From: Posidonia oceanica
Taxonomy: Eukaryota; Streptophyta; Magnoliopsida; Alismatales; Posidoniaceae
Length of the DNA: 64,000 nucleotides
Direction: 5' to 3'
NCBI GenBank assembly: GCA_037176725.1
Contig: JAZBRS010000059.1
Span: 12,325,001 to 12,389,000, forward strand
The stretch's first letter is position 1; the number at the start of each line of letters is the position of its first letter. Positions 33,200-44,914 of this stretch are shown piece after piece. The translations under genes were made by a program, and so were the position numbers. Under the pieces are notes generated by a model. It made no database searches, was not told the DNA's origin, and was given only the letters and a program-made list of their open reading frames with translations.

Positions 33200-33450
33200 T
33201 GATGCTTACTACTTAGCAGTTCTCGTGAACCAGGGTCCGCCCAGTTCGAAACACTAGCAGCGTGGCTGAGCACATAGATAGCACGTTTATTTCCAATGTA
33301 CAGCAGGTAGGCATTCATAGCATTTAGGCATTAGGCTAGCAATTCCCTGCATTAGTGCGAGATTGCCTAAGAAAGACCGACTCTCGGATGTATCAGGGGT
33401 GCCTAACACCTTCCCCGTGCGTAATAGGAGTCCTTGCCCTTTCTCTTGGC
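33200..33450 (+). other. Conserved R/U5-like LTR block (P1)
   Basis: GATGCTTACTAC, GTGAACCAGGGTCCGCC and GTGCCTAACACCTTCCCC segments correspond to blocks in LTR B and C. Confidence 0.75.
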
Positions 33451-33791
33451 TCGCATCGACCTTTCCTTTATCTTAGGCTTGAGTCATAGCATAGCATAGC
33501 ATCGCATAGTAAAATATAGCATAGCTTAGATTAGCATTGCATCCCTTTGCCCCTCCTTGCATCTGGTTTTGCATGTCTTTGCATGCTTAACCCCTGGTTT
33601 TCCTTGTCTTCCAATTCAATAAACCCGGTGGCGACTCCGAATTGTCTTATCATTTCTTTTCTTTTCTTTTGCCAGCATTTCCGAGTCGAGTTTCTTCCCT
33701 CAGATCCAACCGCATATAGTGAGCCTATTTTGATCGGTGCACACAAGCTTTGGTAATGTGCATGGACGGTCTGAATTCAGGATTACTACAG

Positions 33792-33809
33792 TGGCGACTC
33801 CGCTGGGGA
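33792..33809 (+). promoter_or_regulatory. Primer-binding site, element P1
   Basis: TGGCGACTCCGCTGGGGA begins one base after the LTR end. It differs from the P2 site by one base. Confidence 0.85.
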
Positions 33810-34891
33810 GTAGTACTCCGGCTTTTGCCTTGGCTATCTCGCCTCTTGCTTTGGTGTTTTGCTTGCCTTTTGCTTTTACCTGCTTTACCTGCTTACCTGC
33901 TTGCTTGTTTATTTACTTGCTTTATGCCATGATTGCTTGTGCTACCTTATTTGCCTACATCACATGTCTAAATAATTGCTTGGCACCATACATGCTTTTT
34001 GGGTGCACATTTGCTATGTCACTGCACACGCACATGCCATGCATGCCTGCTTTTGACATGATAAGTGTTTTCTCTTCACTATTATGACCACATACACTTG
34101 CACATGCCATGCCCATGCTTTTTGCCTTGTTGTGTGAATTGCTTGCATGCCATGACTTCTTGTTTCTCTCCCCATCGCATATGCCATGCCTAGGATAGTA
34201 GAAACTTACTTGCTTCCCCTTTGCTTAATCTAAAAGTCACAATAAAGCAAAGCAATAACATCTAAGCACAACTAGAGCCAAAACTTGCAATTTTTTCCCC
34301 ATGGTTAATAAAGTGCAAGTAAAACACTCTAAAGCATTTGCATCAGCATTTAGAAAGCATGCATTCTTCTCACCTGAGTCAACCCACAGTTTGAGAAGGA
34401 TAGTCCCGGTCTCTTGCTCCCAAAGCTTTGGCGTGGTGTGAGTAGATCAGTCTGTCCCCCCTTGTCCAGGGGTCACGTCGGTGTTATTGGAGGGTACCAC
34501 CTATGCTTCTAGTAGGGTCGAGGCCACCAATGCACCACCCATTATACCTAAGCTTTGACAGGGTCGAAACGGGAGCCTTTTTCTTGACTTGGAGTCTGCA
34601 TAATCCCATTACCCTTGAGTGCGTCCTGGTAGGTCATCTACTCGGGACATGCATGGTGAGAGAGCGCATATTAGGGCATGCATCTGCATCATGCCACCCC
34701 TAATAACCCCTTTTTGCATCCAACCTCTAATGCGTTTATTTGTTTTGTAGGTAGGTGCGGGCTCCTTCAGCTAGGATCCTGAGCGTCCCCCTCTGTCTCT
34801 GAGCTGTCTGTCGCCTCCGACGGCAGCTCTCTTTAGGCCTTGTGTCCCTGCCTTCAGCCACAGACCTATTTGCTATCGCTCGCCGTCCGCT
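33810..34891 (+). other. Untranslated leader of P1
   Basis: AT-rich leader with the conserved block at 34370-34690. It contains a CCCCT (34458-34462) / AGGGG (34468-34472) stem-loop followed by TCACGTCGGTG. TTTGTTTTGTAG at about 34747, before GTAGGTGCGGG, resembles a splice acceptor shared with element M. The gag ATG follows at 34892. Confidence 0.7.
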
Positions 34892-37326
34892 ATGGCCCAG
34901 CATACCGGCAAGCCTCCTTCCTCATTGGCGTCAGGGTAGATACCGATTTCGGTCTCTCCTTCCCTTGCTTTGGCATCCCCCGTCTCCTCTCCACTTTTGG
35001 TGCAGGAGACCTCGCAGCCCTTTCATTTGGATCAAGGGTCGACCCTAGCCGACCTGGAGCTTGTCACCGCATCTGCCGCGATGACCGCCACTCTGACTCC
35101 AGGAGCGTCGCCCTCTGTCCCATTCCAGGGCCTTCCTGTCTAGGGAATCCAGCCTTCTGCGGCTACCCTTTGCATAGGATTCACTCTTGTTGCTTCCTTG
35201 GTTTCCGTGCCTCCTTTGGCAGACACCTCTTCGCGTCCCAGCCCGTCGGTCGATGCGTTTCTTGCCTCGCAAGCGCGGGCGTTTATTGGCTAAGGCCGAT
35301 AGGCTGCGAAACATGACTCTCGTACTCGACCCGACTGTGGCCTACTCTTCCCGCCCAACCCCTGAGGTTTCGGTGCCGCCTTCTGTAGCCCTGCAAGCTC
35401 GCTACACTGCACCTCGGCCCTTCCCATCGCCTCGGCTCCTCACAGCTTCGGCGATGGGGGTGCATTTTTAGCCTCCTGCACCTGCACAGCACCTTGCACT
35501 GCATGCAACTCCTTCCTCTGGTGGCCAGTCTTCTGGATTGGCAGGAGCACAGCACCCCCTAGGCTCGTTGCCCGGCATTATGCTAGTGTAACAGCTGCTG
35601 CTCCCCTGCACTACACCTTACACTGCACAGCATATTATCTATCCATCTTCCTTGCATTAGGTTCAAGCTCCTGCATTCATAGCACCACACTTTGCACCCT
35701 CGCACGGGTATGCTGGCCCTCACGTTACAACACCAGGTGGCATGACGGTGGATCTGGAGGAGCGCTCTCGCGCGACCCACACAGCATACGTGGTCCCTGC
35801 CTCTGCTGCACAACCATCGCCAGCAGCAGCCTCAAACGCCTTCCTTGCCAGGTTGGGTGATCTAGAGGGAGCATTTTGTCAAGTGCAAGGCCAGGACCGC
35901 CAGCCTTACCAATTTCGCGACCTCTGTCTCTTTCCTGAGGCCACACTCCCTTCGAAGTTCCACATCCCCGACTTCGATAAATATGATGGTAAAGGCTGCC
36001 CCATCTTGCATCTAAAGGCATATTGCGGGGATCTTTCTCAGCTTCGGGCTGATGAAAGGCTCCTTATCCACCTGTTCGAGAAGAGTTTGACCGGCCCTGC
36101 GCTTAGGTGGTTCACGTCCCTTGACGCGGCTGCGGTTTAGACTTGGACTGGTCTTTCTCGGGCTTTCCTTGAGCAATATGCTTTCAACCTTGACTTGATC
36201 CCCAAGAGGGAGGATCTCGTCGCCATTCGGCAGAGGCCCCAAGAGCCATTCAGGGAGTATGTCAGTCGCTGGAGTTCCACAGCCGCCCAGGTCAGAGATA
36301 GGCCCTCCGAGGAGGATTCTATCGAGATGATTGTCAAAGGGGCGCTGCCAGCGACTGGGACTCTGCTTTGCATCCAACACATCACTAGTTTTGCATCGCT
36401 GATTAAGGCTGGCGTCCGCATGGAAAGCTCACTGCAGAGTGGGCATTTCCCCACACTTTCTGCACTGGCTAGGCAGGCCGACAGCACCAGCAACCACCGC
36501 AGCAGCAACAGCAGCAACAACTCCACTTCCGACTGCTCCGAGCAGCACGCCGCCGCATGCGCTGATCCTCCTAAGGTGCCTGCCTTTGCAGAAAGTCAGC
36601 CAGACCCTTTTCCGCTAGTACCCGCACCTATTTATGCACCCACTGCACACATTGTCACCGTTGAGCCAGTGCATCACATCGCACCAGCTTGGCAAGGACG
36701 ACAGCCTAGGCAGAGACGAGTTCACCGCGCTAGGAGCGACTTCACCCCACTTGGTGAGTAGCTGGGCGCTGTCTTTCCCCAAGTTGTGTCGCTCTTGAGG
36801 CTTCTGGAAACTCGCCCGCCACCAAGTCCTCTTCCGAGGTGGTACAATGCGAGCAAGCATTGCGATTACCATCGAGCCCTAGGGCAATCGACGGATAATT
36901 GCCTCACTCTTCGGCATGTCGTTCAGGACCTGATTGACAACGGGACCCTCGCTGTCAGTCCGCAGGAGGCTGCTCACACACCTGCACCTGCACCTGCACC
37001 TGCACTTGCACACCCTAGCGTAGCTGGCCCTTCCTCTTCTGAGCTTGCAGGCTTACCCCAATATTCTTTGAATTCAGCTCCGCCCTGGTGGACCCTTCCT
37101 ATCCCATCGGTGCAATCCCCCTTCCTATCTCTCCCTGTTTGTCTGGGGGACGCTCGGAAGTGCAACGGCAGAATCTACAGCAAGCTCAGTTGCAACACCG
37201 TCCAGGTAAGCTCCTTCTCCAGCATCAGCAGCCCCAGTGCTCCCCGCACTGCCAACAGCAGATCTTGCCGACAGCATCAGCAGCGCAGGGGCAGACATAG
37301 CACCTCCCTCCCGAGGTTGCTGACAG
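34892..37326 (+). pseudogene. gag of element P1
   Basis: The frame starts MAQHTGKPPSSL, with a TAG within 20 codons and others in the Pro/Ser-rich N-terminal third, where frame is also lost. From 35742 one frame carries the core: LPSKFHIPDFDKYDGKG (about 35950), LKAYCGDLSQL, LLIHLFEKSLTGPALRWF and LEQYAFNLDLIPK. TAG stops lie at 36138 and 36759. A Gln/Asn/Ser-rich spacer precedes a knuckle-like C-X2-H-X4-Q-X4-C (36861-36902), where P2 has His in place of Gln. A (CACCTG)n tract at 36978-37010 encodes Pro-Ala repeats. Gag would build the particle shell. No protease or pol follows, so P1 is of the gag-only type. Confidence 0.88.
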
Positions 37327-37489
37327 GTAAGTCTCTCTTACCTTTCTTTTGTTCTCCGCACTGTCTTTCCTTTTGTTTTGTTTTGTTTTGTTGTTTGTGT
37401 TTTCTTGCCATGTCAAAAATCATAAAAAGCATAAAAAGCAGCAAAAACCCTAAAAAACTCGCATTTTTTCCTACATGCATGCATTAGCA

Positions 37490-37745
37490 TATGGGCAGAT
37501 ACCCCTAACTATCTGGCGATAGGTCCGTTAACTTATCAGCTTATGGGCTGATACCCCCAACTATCCGGCGATAGGTCCATTAACCTATCATCATCGGGCT
37601 GATACCCCTAACTATCCGGCGATAGGTCTGTTAACCTATCACCACTGGGCTGGCAGCCCTAACTGCTCGGTGGTAAGTCCGTCAACTTACCATACGGGCT
37701 GATATCCCTAACTATTCGGCGATAAGTCCGTCAACTTATCACCTG
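37490..37745 (+). repeat. ~50-bp hairpin tandem array, about 5 copies (P1)
   Basis: Units join GGGCTGATACCCCTAACTAT to CCGGCGATAGGTCCGTTAAC. Stem-loops include GATAGG with CCTATC (37621-37640), GGTAAG with CTTACC (37672-37691) and GATAAG with CTTATC (37721-37740), all with an 8-nt loop TCYGTYAA. A GGCAG-CCCTAA-CTGCT form is at 37652-37667. Confidence 0.9.
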
Positions 37746-38442
37746 GCACATATCAATCACTTTTCATGCATATCCACCATCTTGCACATATCTGTCACCA
37801 TGCATTGTCATTTATTGCATGTACATATCTTTTCTTGCATCCTGTAAAGCATAAAGCCAAAAACATCAAGAAAACAAAATTAGCAAAAATATTTTCTTTG
37901 CTTTCCTGCTGGTTTTCCCTTTTATGTTTTCCTAAACAAAAATCATAAAAATACAAAACCAATGCAAAACCCAAAAACATGTCTATCCTTTCCCCTGCTA
38001 AAATATACAAAACCCACAAACATTTGTATAATTAGAAACCTGGCTTTGGACAAACAAGCAGCACCTAGGGGATGTCAAGCAGTGACAGTCTCAGGCAGGT
38101 CTCACCCGAGTGGCGCCATCTCTTGTATGTGGCTACAGAGTGAGACTAGAGCAGAATAGAGTGTCTCACTGAGCTCAATGCTCCCAAAGCGAGATCCACC
38201 TTAACCAGAGAGTCCACCGATTATGGAGAGGACCAAAGCAGAGTAGAGTATAGCCAGAGGCTATTGACACATTGCAGAGGCTGAGGGTGTACGCCGGTCA
38301 GCCGAACTCTCAATGCCTCATCCGGGACTGCTACCCCAAGAGGGCGAAGACATGCATATCCAAAAGAATAGAGGTCATGTGAGCAAAAGAAATGACAACA
38401 TGATATGCATGCTGAGCACAAAAGAAAATATGCAGAAAGAAG

Positions 38443-38652
38443 TTGAAGAAAGAAGGCGCTCATGAGAGGAGTGACTCAGACGAGTGTCGAAGCCACCTCA
38501 GCTATCAGCTTCAAGCGCCACACTGGCAACTACACGAGATGCATCATCAGGAGGACCTTGCCCCACCCTCCGAGCGCAGCAACATGCTCCCATCTCCTCT
38601 ACAGACATCTCTACTCCATTGGCAGGCTAGATGCAACTCCAGTCACTCATGA
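38443..38652 (+). CDS. Conserved small ORF in the 3' region of P1 (uncertain)
   Basis: A 69-codon frame (MKKEGAHERSDSDE.., then PHWQLH, QEDLAPPSER, WQARC) is homologous to 10986-11219 and 27885-28127 on the minus strand. No domain is recognised. An overlapping frame (38462-38725) is also open. Differences between P1 and M0 fall preferentially on third positions of the first frame. Without RNA evidence it remains a candidate only. Confidence 0.35.
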   Translation: MKKEGAHERSDSDECRSHLSYQLQAPHWQLHEMHHQEDLAPPSERSNMLPSPLQTSLLHWQARCNSSHS

Positions 38653-39185
38653 GGGGAAAAGAAAGATCTATCCTGTGAGCGTCAAAAGTTGTAGTCCGTC
38701 CCCAAAGAATAGAGACGGAGGCTAAGAAGCTGCATCCAATGCTTTTGCTACCCTGCAGCTGAAGGCTATACTTTGCAAAGCCAAGGCCTCATCCCAAGCC
38801 ATTAGTGAGAAAGAGAGCCACTAACCACAACTCGGCATGGCGTCTCTCGAGGATTGAGATCTCCTAAGTCAGGGACCGTAGAGGCATCCTCATGGCACAG
38901 CTGCTTTGAGTCCAAAGCCACCAAAACATGCATGCTGTAGTATATTGTTATCTTCTTCCATTCTCCATGTTTTTGAAAATTGGAGCCAAGGATGAGCATT
39001 TTTGCCTGCCTCGCTCAGAGGCTTCGCGCTTTTCAAATTTTGCCGCCGATCGTGTGGGTAGGTCCCTGATGACCGGCATGTACCTCGTTTGTCACCTCGT
39101 GATGCCACGAAGCATGCCCGTGCTGAGACCATTGCACGCCTATCGCGATGGGTTCCTATTTCCTTTCTGCATCATTCTGTATCTA

Positions 39186-39925
39186 GGCTGGCAGCCCTAA
39201 CTGCTCGGTGATGGGTCCATCAACCTATCATCTTATCGTGCCATCATTTCTGCATCCCGGCTGGTAGCCCTAACTTCTCGGCGAGGGGTCCGTCAACCTA
39301 TCACTTTGCATTCCTCTGCATCGGGCTAGCAGCCCTAACTGCTCGGTTGACGCCTGTTAAAATGTCATCTCGCATATCTGCACTGCATACGGGCTAATAT
39401 CCCCAACTATTCAACGATAAGTCTGTTAACTTATCACCTTGCATTTGCATTATTCCATTGCATCCCCCACCGTCATTGCACTTTGCACAATGCACCCTTA
39501 CTTCCATTTCACTGCACTCGGGCTGGTAGCCCTAACTACTCGACTGACAAACCCGTTAGTGTTGTCTCCGCTTTGCATTTTGATGCCAGGGGTGCTTCGG
39601 TTGCCCCCTGGTATCGTTCACCGATACCAGGGGCATCTTTATTCAGCTGCCCCCTGGTATCCCATTTCCATCTGCATTCGGGCTGACATCCCTAACTGTT
39701 ATGGGAGCGTCTACGGACCTTTGCCACACCCTCAGGTATGGTATTCCCATTGCATTCGTGGTTACAAGCTGTCGCACTTGTAATCACTCCTCTTGCCTAA
39801 CAGACTCACTGGCCTGTCACCATCCATCGGGCTGATAGCCCCAACTATCCGGTGGTGAGTCCGTTAACTCCCCGCGAGCTAATAGCCCTAACTATCCAGC
39901 GATAGCTCCATCAACCTATCACCCA
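39186..39925 (+). repeat. Dispersed hairpin modules and long stem-loop, P1 3' region
   Basis: Modules with a CCCTAA or TCCRTYAA loop occur about every 70 bp at 39186-39450, 39521-39560 and 39826-39925. A 12-bp perfect stem, CCCCTGGTATCG (39605-39616) with CGATACCAGGGG (39622-39633), is followed by a third copy of the arm at about 39648-39661, allowing alternative pairings. Confidence 0.85.
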
Positions 39926-42900
39926 TTTCATCTTAGTGTAATAGCATTTTGTTGCATGGCATTAGCATTTCATCATCCTGCGGTCATCACGCGACCAGGA
40001 TCGTTTTCCCAGTTTCACGTGCCTCGCGTTCCATTAGTTGTACACTGCATTTCTCAGCATTCGCATTGCATAGCATCATATAGCTCCTTTGTATGCCCTG
40101 TAGAGTCAGTCCTAGTACTGCATCTCATCATTACACGGACATCGCGTGCTTAGGATCCGAGCCCCAGGTTCACGCATTGCCTAAGGCAGCATCTTCGTCG
40201 CCCGCATGCTTCTTTTTATAGCATTGCCGGCTCAGGATGATGCCTGCAGTAGTGCATAACCTAGGATCGCTTTATCGGTTTCGCATCCCAGTGTTCCGCA
40301 GCATACCTTGTGTTGACACCCCATTTTGACAAGCTTGATTAATTGGAATCTCTTGGTAGCTTCTGGATTCAAATCTAGGCCCAAACCTACACAATCCTTT
40401 TCATCCTTCTCTCCAAAACTAGCCCAAACTTAACCTAGAATTACACCCCTTTCCCAAGCCCAAAAAACTACCCAAAACCATAGGAAAACTCACCATTCCC
40501 AACTTAGCAAACCTACCCAAGGACCCTCAAAATTTCAACCCAAAACCACTCCAAAAAACCCTAGAAAACCTAGGTAAAACTACCATTTTTCTATACTTCA
40601 AAACCCTTCCAAAACCTTCCCAAAACTAAACCGAAACGCTAGGTCCAACACTAGAGAGCCTAGGCCACACACTCCGCAAATTTCACCTATTTTCAAAACC
40701 TCTAACCCCTCCATTTACCCAAATTATCCTTTTCTCTCTCCTGGAGTATTCTTTTCTCTCTCCTCTCTCTCTCTCCTGATTATCCTCCTTCTTTTCACCC
40801 CCTTCTCTCCCTTCTTCTTGCCTGGCTGTGGGCCCTCCTTGTGCTTCTATCTCTTCTGAATCTTATTTATATTTTAATCTTATTTTTAGCATTTTCTTTG
40901 ACTTTCAAAAAATTATTTTCTTTCAACCACTCTCTTTCTCCTTTACTCCTCCATTTCTCCCTTTTCTTCTTCCTTTTCCTCTTCTTTTCCTTTCTTTTAC
41001 TAAATTCCTAAAAAAATCTTTAAAAACCTTTAAAAACTCTAAAGCAAAACGAAAACAAACCAAAACCCTAAAAGAAATAATTAAAGACATTAAACAAACA
41101 ATTAAAAAACCAAAACCTGACTAAATCTAGCTAAAATGGAAAAATAAGAATGCAACTTAAAAATGCAAAACAAACAAAAAGAAAATGCTGTAAAATCAAG
41201 GAAAAAACCAAAATGTAATCAAAACAAATAAAAGTAAAAATCCTATTAACAACAATCAAGAAAACAAATCCTAAAAGAAAGAAAACACTTAAGAAATGCA
41301 AGGGCTAGTAATTAAGAAAGAAAAACTTAACTTAACAATTCTAAAAGAAACAATTTGAAAACTTAATTAAAAAATAAAAACAAACAATCAAAAATCTAAG
41401 AACATTTAATTAAAAACTTAACAAGAAAACCTAACCTAAAAAAAAATTAAAAGAACTTAACAAACAAAAATCAAAAACAAATCAACGAAGACTTAAGAAA
41501 AAAAGGCTAAAATCAAAAATCTAAAACTCACCCTAATTGATCTAAAAACAAACTTTAAAAAATCCTAATTAACATCCCAAGTATTTAACAAGAGAAACAT
41601 AATTAAAAAACAACTTAAAAGACCTAACAAACATTTAAACAAAATCAAAAACAAAGAAAACCCTAAAAACCCAAATCAAAACTAAATCTCTTTAAACCTA
41701 ATTAACCAATTAAAAACAACCATTAAAAAACTTAATCAAAGTCCTAACCTTAAGCACAACTATTCTAAAAACCTTTTCTATTTTTATTTTGTTTTTATCT
41801 TTTTTATTTCCTTCTTCTTTCCCCACTTCTTTTCCCTCTCTTCCTTTCTTCATTTCTTTTTATTTTTTCTTTTTTCTTGGGCTTAGTCCGGCCCGTTCCC
41901 CTCCTTCCTTCTTCCTTTCTTTTTTTTTTTCCTTTTTTTCCCATTCACGCGAAGCCCGGCCCGTAGTCCACAGCCTTCTTCCTCCTCTTCCCTCCTTCTT
42001 CTTCTTCTTCTCCCTCAGATTCCTCTCGCCAGTCTCCCTCTCGATTCCTCCCGTCCGATCCAGAGCCCCAAACAGCCCTCCAACTTCTCCCAATTCCTCC
42101 CCCAAATTCGCCCAAACATCCAGCACTTCAACCCCTCCATTCCACAACCGAACCACCCCAGCATTTCACTCCATCCACCCTGAAAACACAGTAGAACCCA
42201 ATACCCCCTCCTCTCAAAATTCCGAGCACACTAGACCCACAAATCCCTCCAAACTCCACCTAGCAACTCCCCAGAATCTCACCTTCTAAACCCACCTGAG
42301 CTTCAGCTCTAACCCGCACCACAGACCAAATCCATCACCACAAACACTTGCGATCCATTCTGCCCAGAAATCAACACAACAGCCCTCTCCTTCTCCAAGC
42401 CTCCACTACCCCTCCTGAGCATCCAGAAACACTCACGAACCCTCCAGAAGCTTGCCACCACCTTCCAATCGCCGGAGAGCAGCAGACACCTCCCCCCACC
42501 TCAGGCGACTCCTGCAGCACCCACTGAAGCGAAATCCTTCTCCAGGCTACGAAGCTTCGCTCTAAACGTCCAGAAAGCACCAGAGTACTCCACTGATCCA
42601 TTCCCAGCACTCCTGAGCCGACGATGAGCTCTACGACAGCCGGACGATCTCTGCCGGCAATCACTGAAGCACCAGACGTCAGGAGAACTCCTCAGCCACA
42701 GAATCAAGTACCACTCTTCTCCCTTAGTCTAGTTTTTCTCCTCTCGTGCTTTTCCGTCTTTTAGTTTAGTGTTTCCTCCCCTCTTTTGCCGAGTCGTCGC
42801 CGCCGTCGTCTCGTCTTCTCCGACAAGCTTCGCGACTGGAATCATTGTTCCAGCAGCAGAACTCACATCCAGGGATTGCCCGAGCTCCGCACCGACTCCA

Positions 42901-43589
42901 GGATCACTCTGGTGGCTTCAGAATGCCACGATGACGCTCCGATCATCTTCCCTACCTCCGAGCTGGTCTGCAGACCTCCAACGCCGCTTCCGGCCATCTC
43001 CAGGCAATGTCATCGCCCTTCGACGCAGTCCAGACCTCCGTCAGCCTCCGGTGAACGTCGCCGACCTTCCCGCGCGTCCCCAGCAGTCCCCCTCTGCCGG
43101 TCATGGCCACTGGTAGCTCTGTGCTACAGTGCCATGGCCGCTGGTTGTTACTATTCATTTATTTTCTGTTAGCTAAGCTATTTTGTTACTAAATTGCATT
43201 TTCAGTCTCTGTTTTTACTTTATTACATTCTGGTCCTGCCTCTATTTATAACTCATTTAATTCTGAATTTAAATCTTATTAAATTGCATGAAAAACTTAA
43301 AAAACTGTATAATTGCATGTTGGTCCTTCTGCTGTGTTTTCTTTTAATGTTTATTTTAGTTCAGGCCCTCTGGTTTTCCATCTTTGCATGTTAGTCCTTC
43401 AATCAATAATCTGATTTAATGCTTTAATTTTACCTTAGTAAATTGCATTTCTAAACCCTACTGTTTTCCTCATTTGCACTTTAGTCCTTTGTTCTGTTAA
43501 CTCATGCATTTATTTTTCAATTTTTCTTACTGCATTGCATTATTTCCCCCATACTTTCTGATTTTTGCATATAGGTCCTTCATTAATGC

Positions 43590-43830
43590 ACAGCATACAT
43601 TTAAATGCATATTTTTGCTTATAAAATTGCATTTTAGACCCTGCATGTTTTAAAATTGCATATAGGTCCTCTGCATGCTTGTAAAACTCATTTAAATGCA
43701 TATTTTTGCTTATAAAATTGCATTTTAGACCCTGCATGTTTTAAAATTGCATATAGGTCCTCTACATGCCTTTAAAAGTCATTTAAATGCATATTTTTGC
43801 TTATAAAATTGCATTTTAGACCCTACATAT
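43590..43830 (+). repeat. ~87-bp tandem repeat, about 3 copies
   Basis: CATTTAAATGCATATTTTTG, then CTTATAAAATTGCATTTTAG, then ACCC..GCATATAGGTCCTC, repeated nearly identically. Confidence 0.9.
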
Positions 43831-44914
43831 TTAAAATTTGCATATAGGCCCTCTATTTGCATTCTCAGACCATTTAAGACCACTGTTTTGCCTACAAAAT
43901 TGCATTTCAACCCCTGCATGTTTCAAAATTGCATGTTAATCCTCCATATGATTTCAAAACTTATCCTAATGCATGTTTATCTTGTAAAATTGTATTTTGA
44001 ACCCTGCATTTTGCAAAATTGCACTCAAACCCTCTAGTTTTCAAAAACCTTGCATAAAAGCCCCTAACTTTTCCAAATCTTTGCATTTAGACCCCCACTT
44101 TTTCAAAAATCGCACATAAGTTCCCAAGTTTTCTGAAAAATCATCCTTAGGTCTTTTCTTGCATTTCTGCATGCATTGCACTCATGCATTCTTGCATTTG
44201 GCATTCCTGCACATACTTAAGCATTCTTAGCTCCCATTTACATGGGAGGACCTGTTTTGCACATCCTTAGGACCTCTTGTACACCTAGATCCGTTCTTCT
44301 CCCCTGTTCTAGCCCCTCTGCCTTGAAGCTGGGATATCATCAGATCTGGCCGTTGGAGCTTCTCAACCAAGCTACCTGGATGACCCCGGCGGAGCGCTCT
44401 TCAGCATGGACCAAGTAGTTCTCAGATCAGGCCTCAGATTTCCAAAGTAAGTCCTCTTGAACCCCTGTACAGCATTCATTTGCACACCATTTGCATTGTA
44501 GGCATTGTTTTTGCTTTCTGATTTCTCGAGCATGTAGAATAGGACTTCCTCTTCTTATCTATCAACTCTGTCTCCTCTTTTTGTGTACTCCCAGCACTTT
44601 GTGTTGCGTTTCCCCTAGATTCACCACTAATTGTAACTTTCTCCCCCTTTTCCACGATCCGATCGCATCGTGAGCTTTTGGCAGTGTGCGAGACACATCG
44701 TGGGACACTTTGGTGGGAAACAGTCACAAAACAGTGGTAATCCCTCCATTTGCTTCTCTTCCCCTTTGTAGGTCTTCACAACTACTTTGCGTGGTCCTTA
44801 AATAGTGCTTGTTCTCACACACGTACTGTTTGCTTCCCCCTTTTGCTTCTCCTGCCCTTTCTCTTTGCATTTGCATCGGCATGGCTTTATCGACATTTTA
44901 TTTCGCCTGCTTTG

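Larger units (their letters stand above)
30449..33790 (+). mobile_element. 5' LTR of element P1 (family A, 3.34 kb)
   Basis: Starts TGTAGACACCCC at 30449 and ends GATTACTACA at 33790, one base before the PBS. It inserted in the M0 gag. The 5 bases before it (GTTCC) are the expected duplication; the other side lies outside the window. Contents: hairpin modules 30671-32830, a segment with low-complexity ORFs 30760-31400, degenerate minisatellite 32960-33120, R/U5 block 33200-33450, GCTAT-type tract 33483-33530. No gene is seen in it. Confidence 0.9.
37327..40310 (+). mobile_element. 3' internal region of P1 (no pol), interrupted by P2
   Basis: Begins with CAG|GTAAGT (37324-37332), a strong splice-donor match at the gag end that is also seen as GTACGT in M0. 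Then: AT-rich 37333-37490, hairpin array 37490-37745, AT-rich 37746-38040, conserved block 38040-39050 with the small ORF, hairpin modules 39186-39450 and 39520-39925, and one ~270-bp unit 39960-40305. It ends where P2 inserts at 40311; the rest of P1, including its 3' LTR, should lie beyond 64000. Confidence 0.8.
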
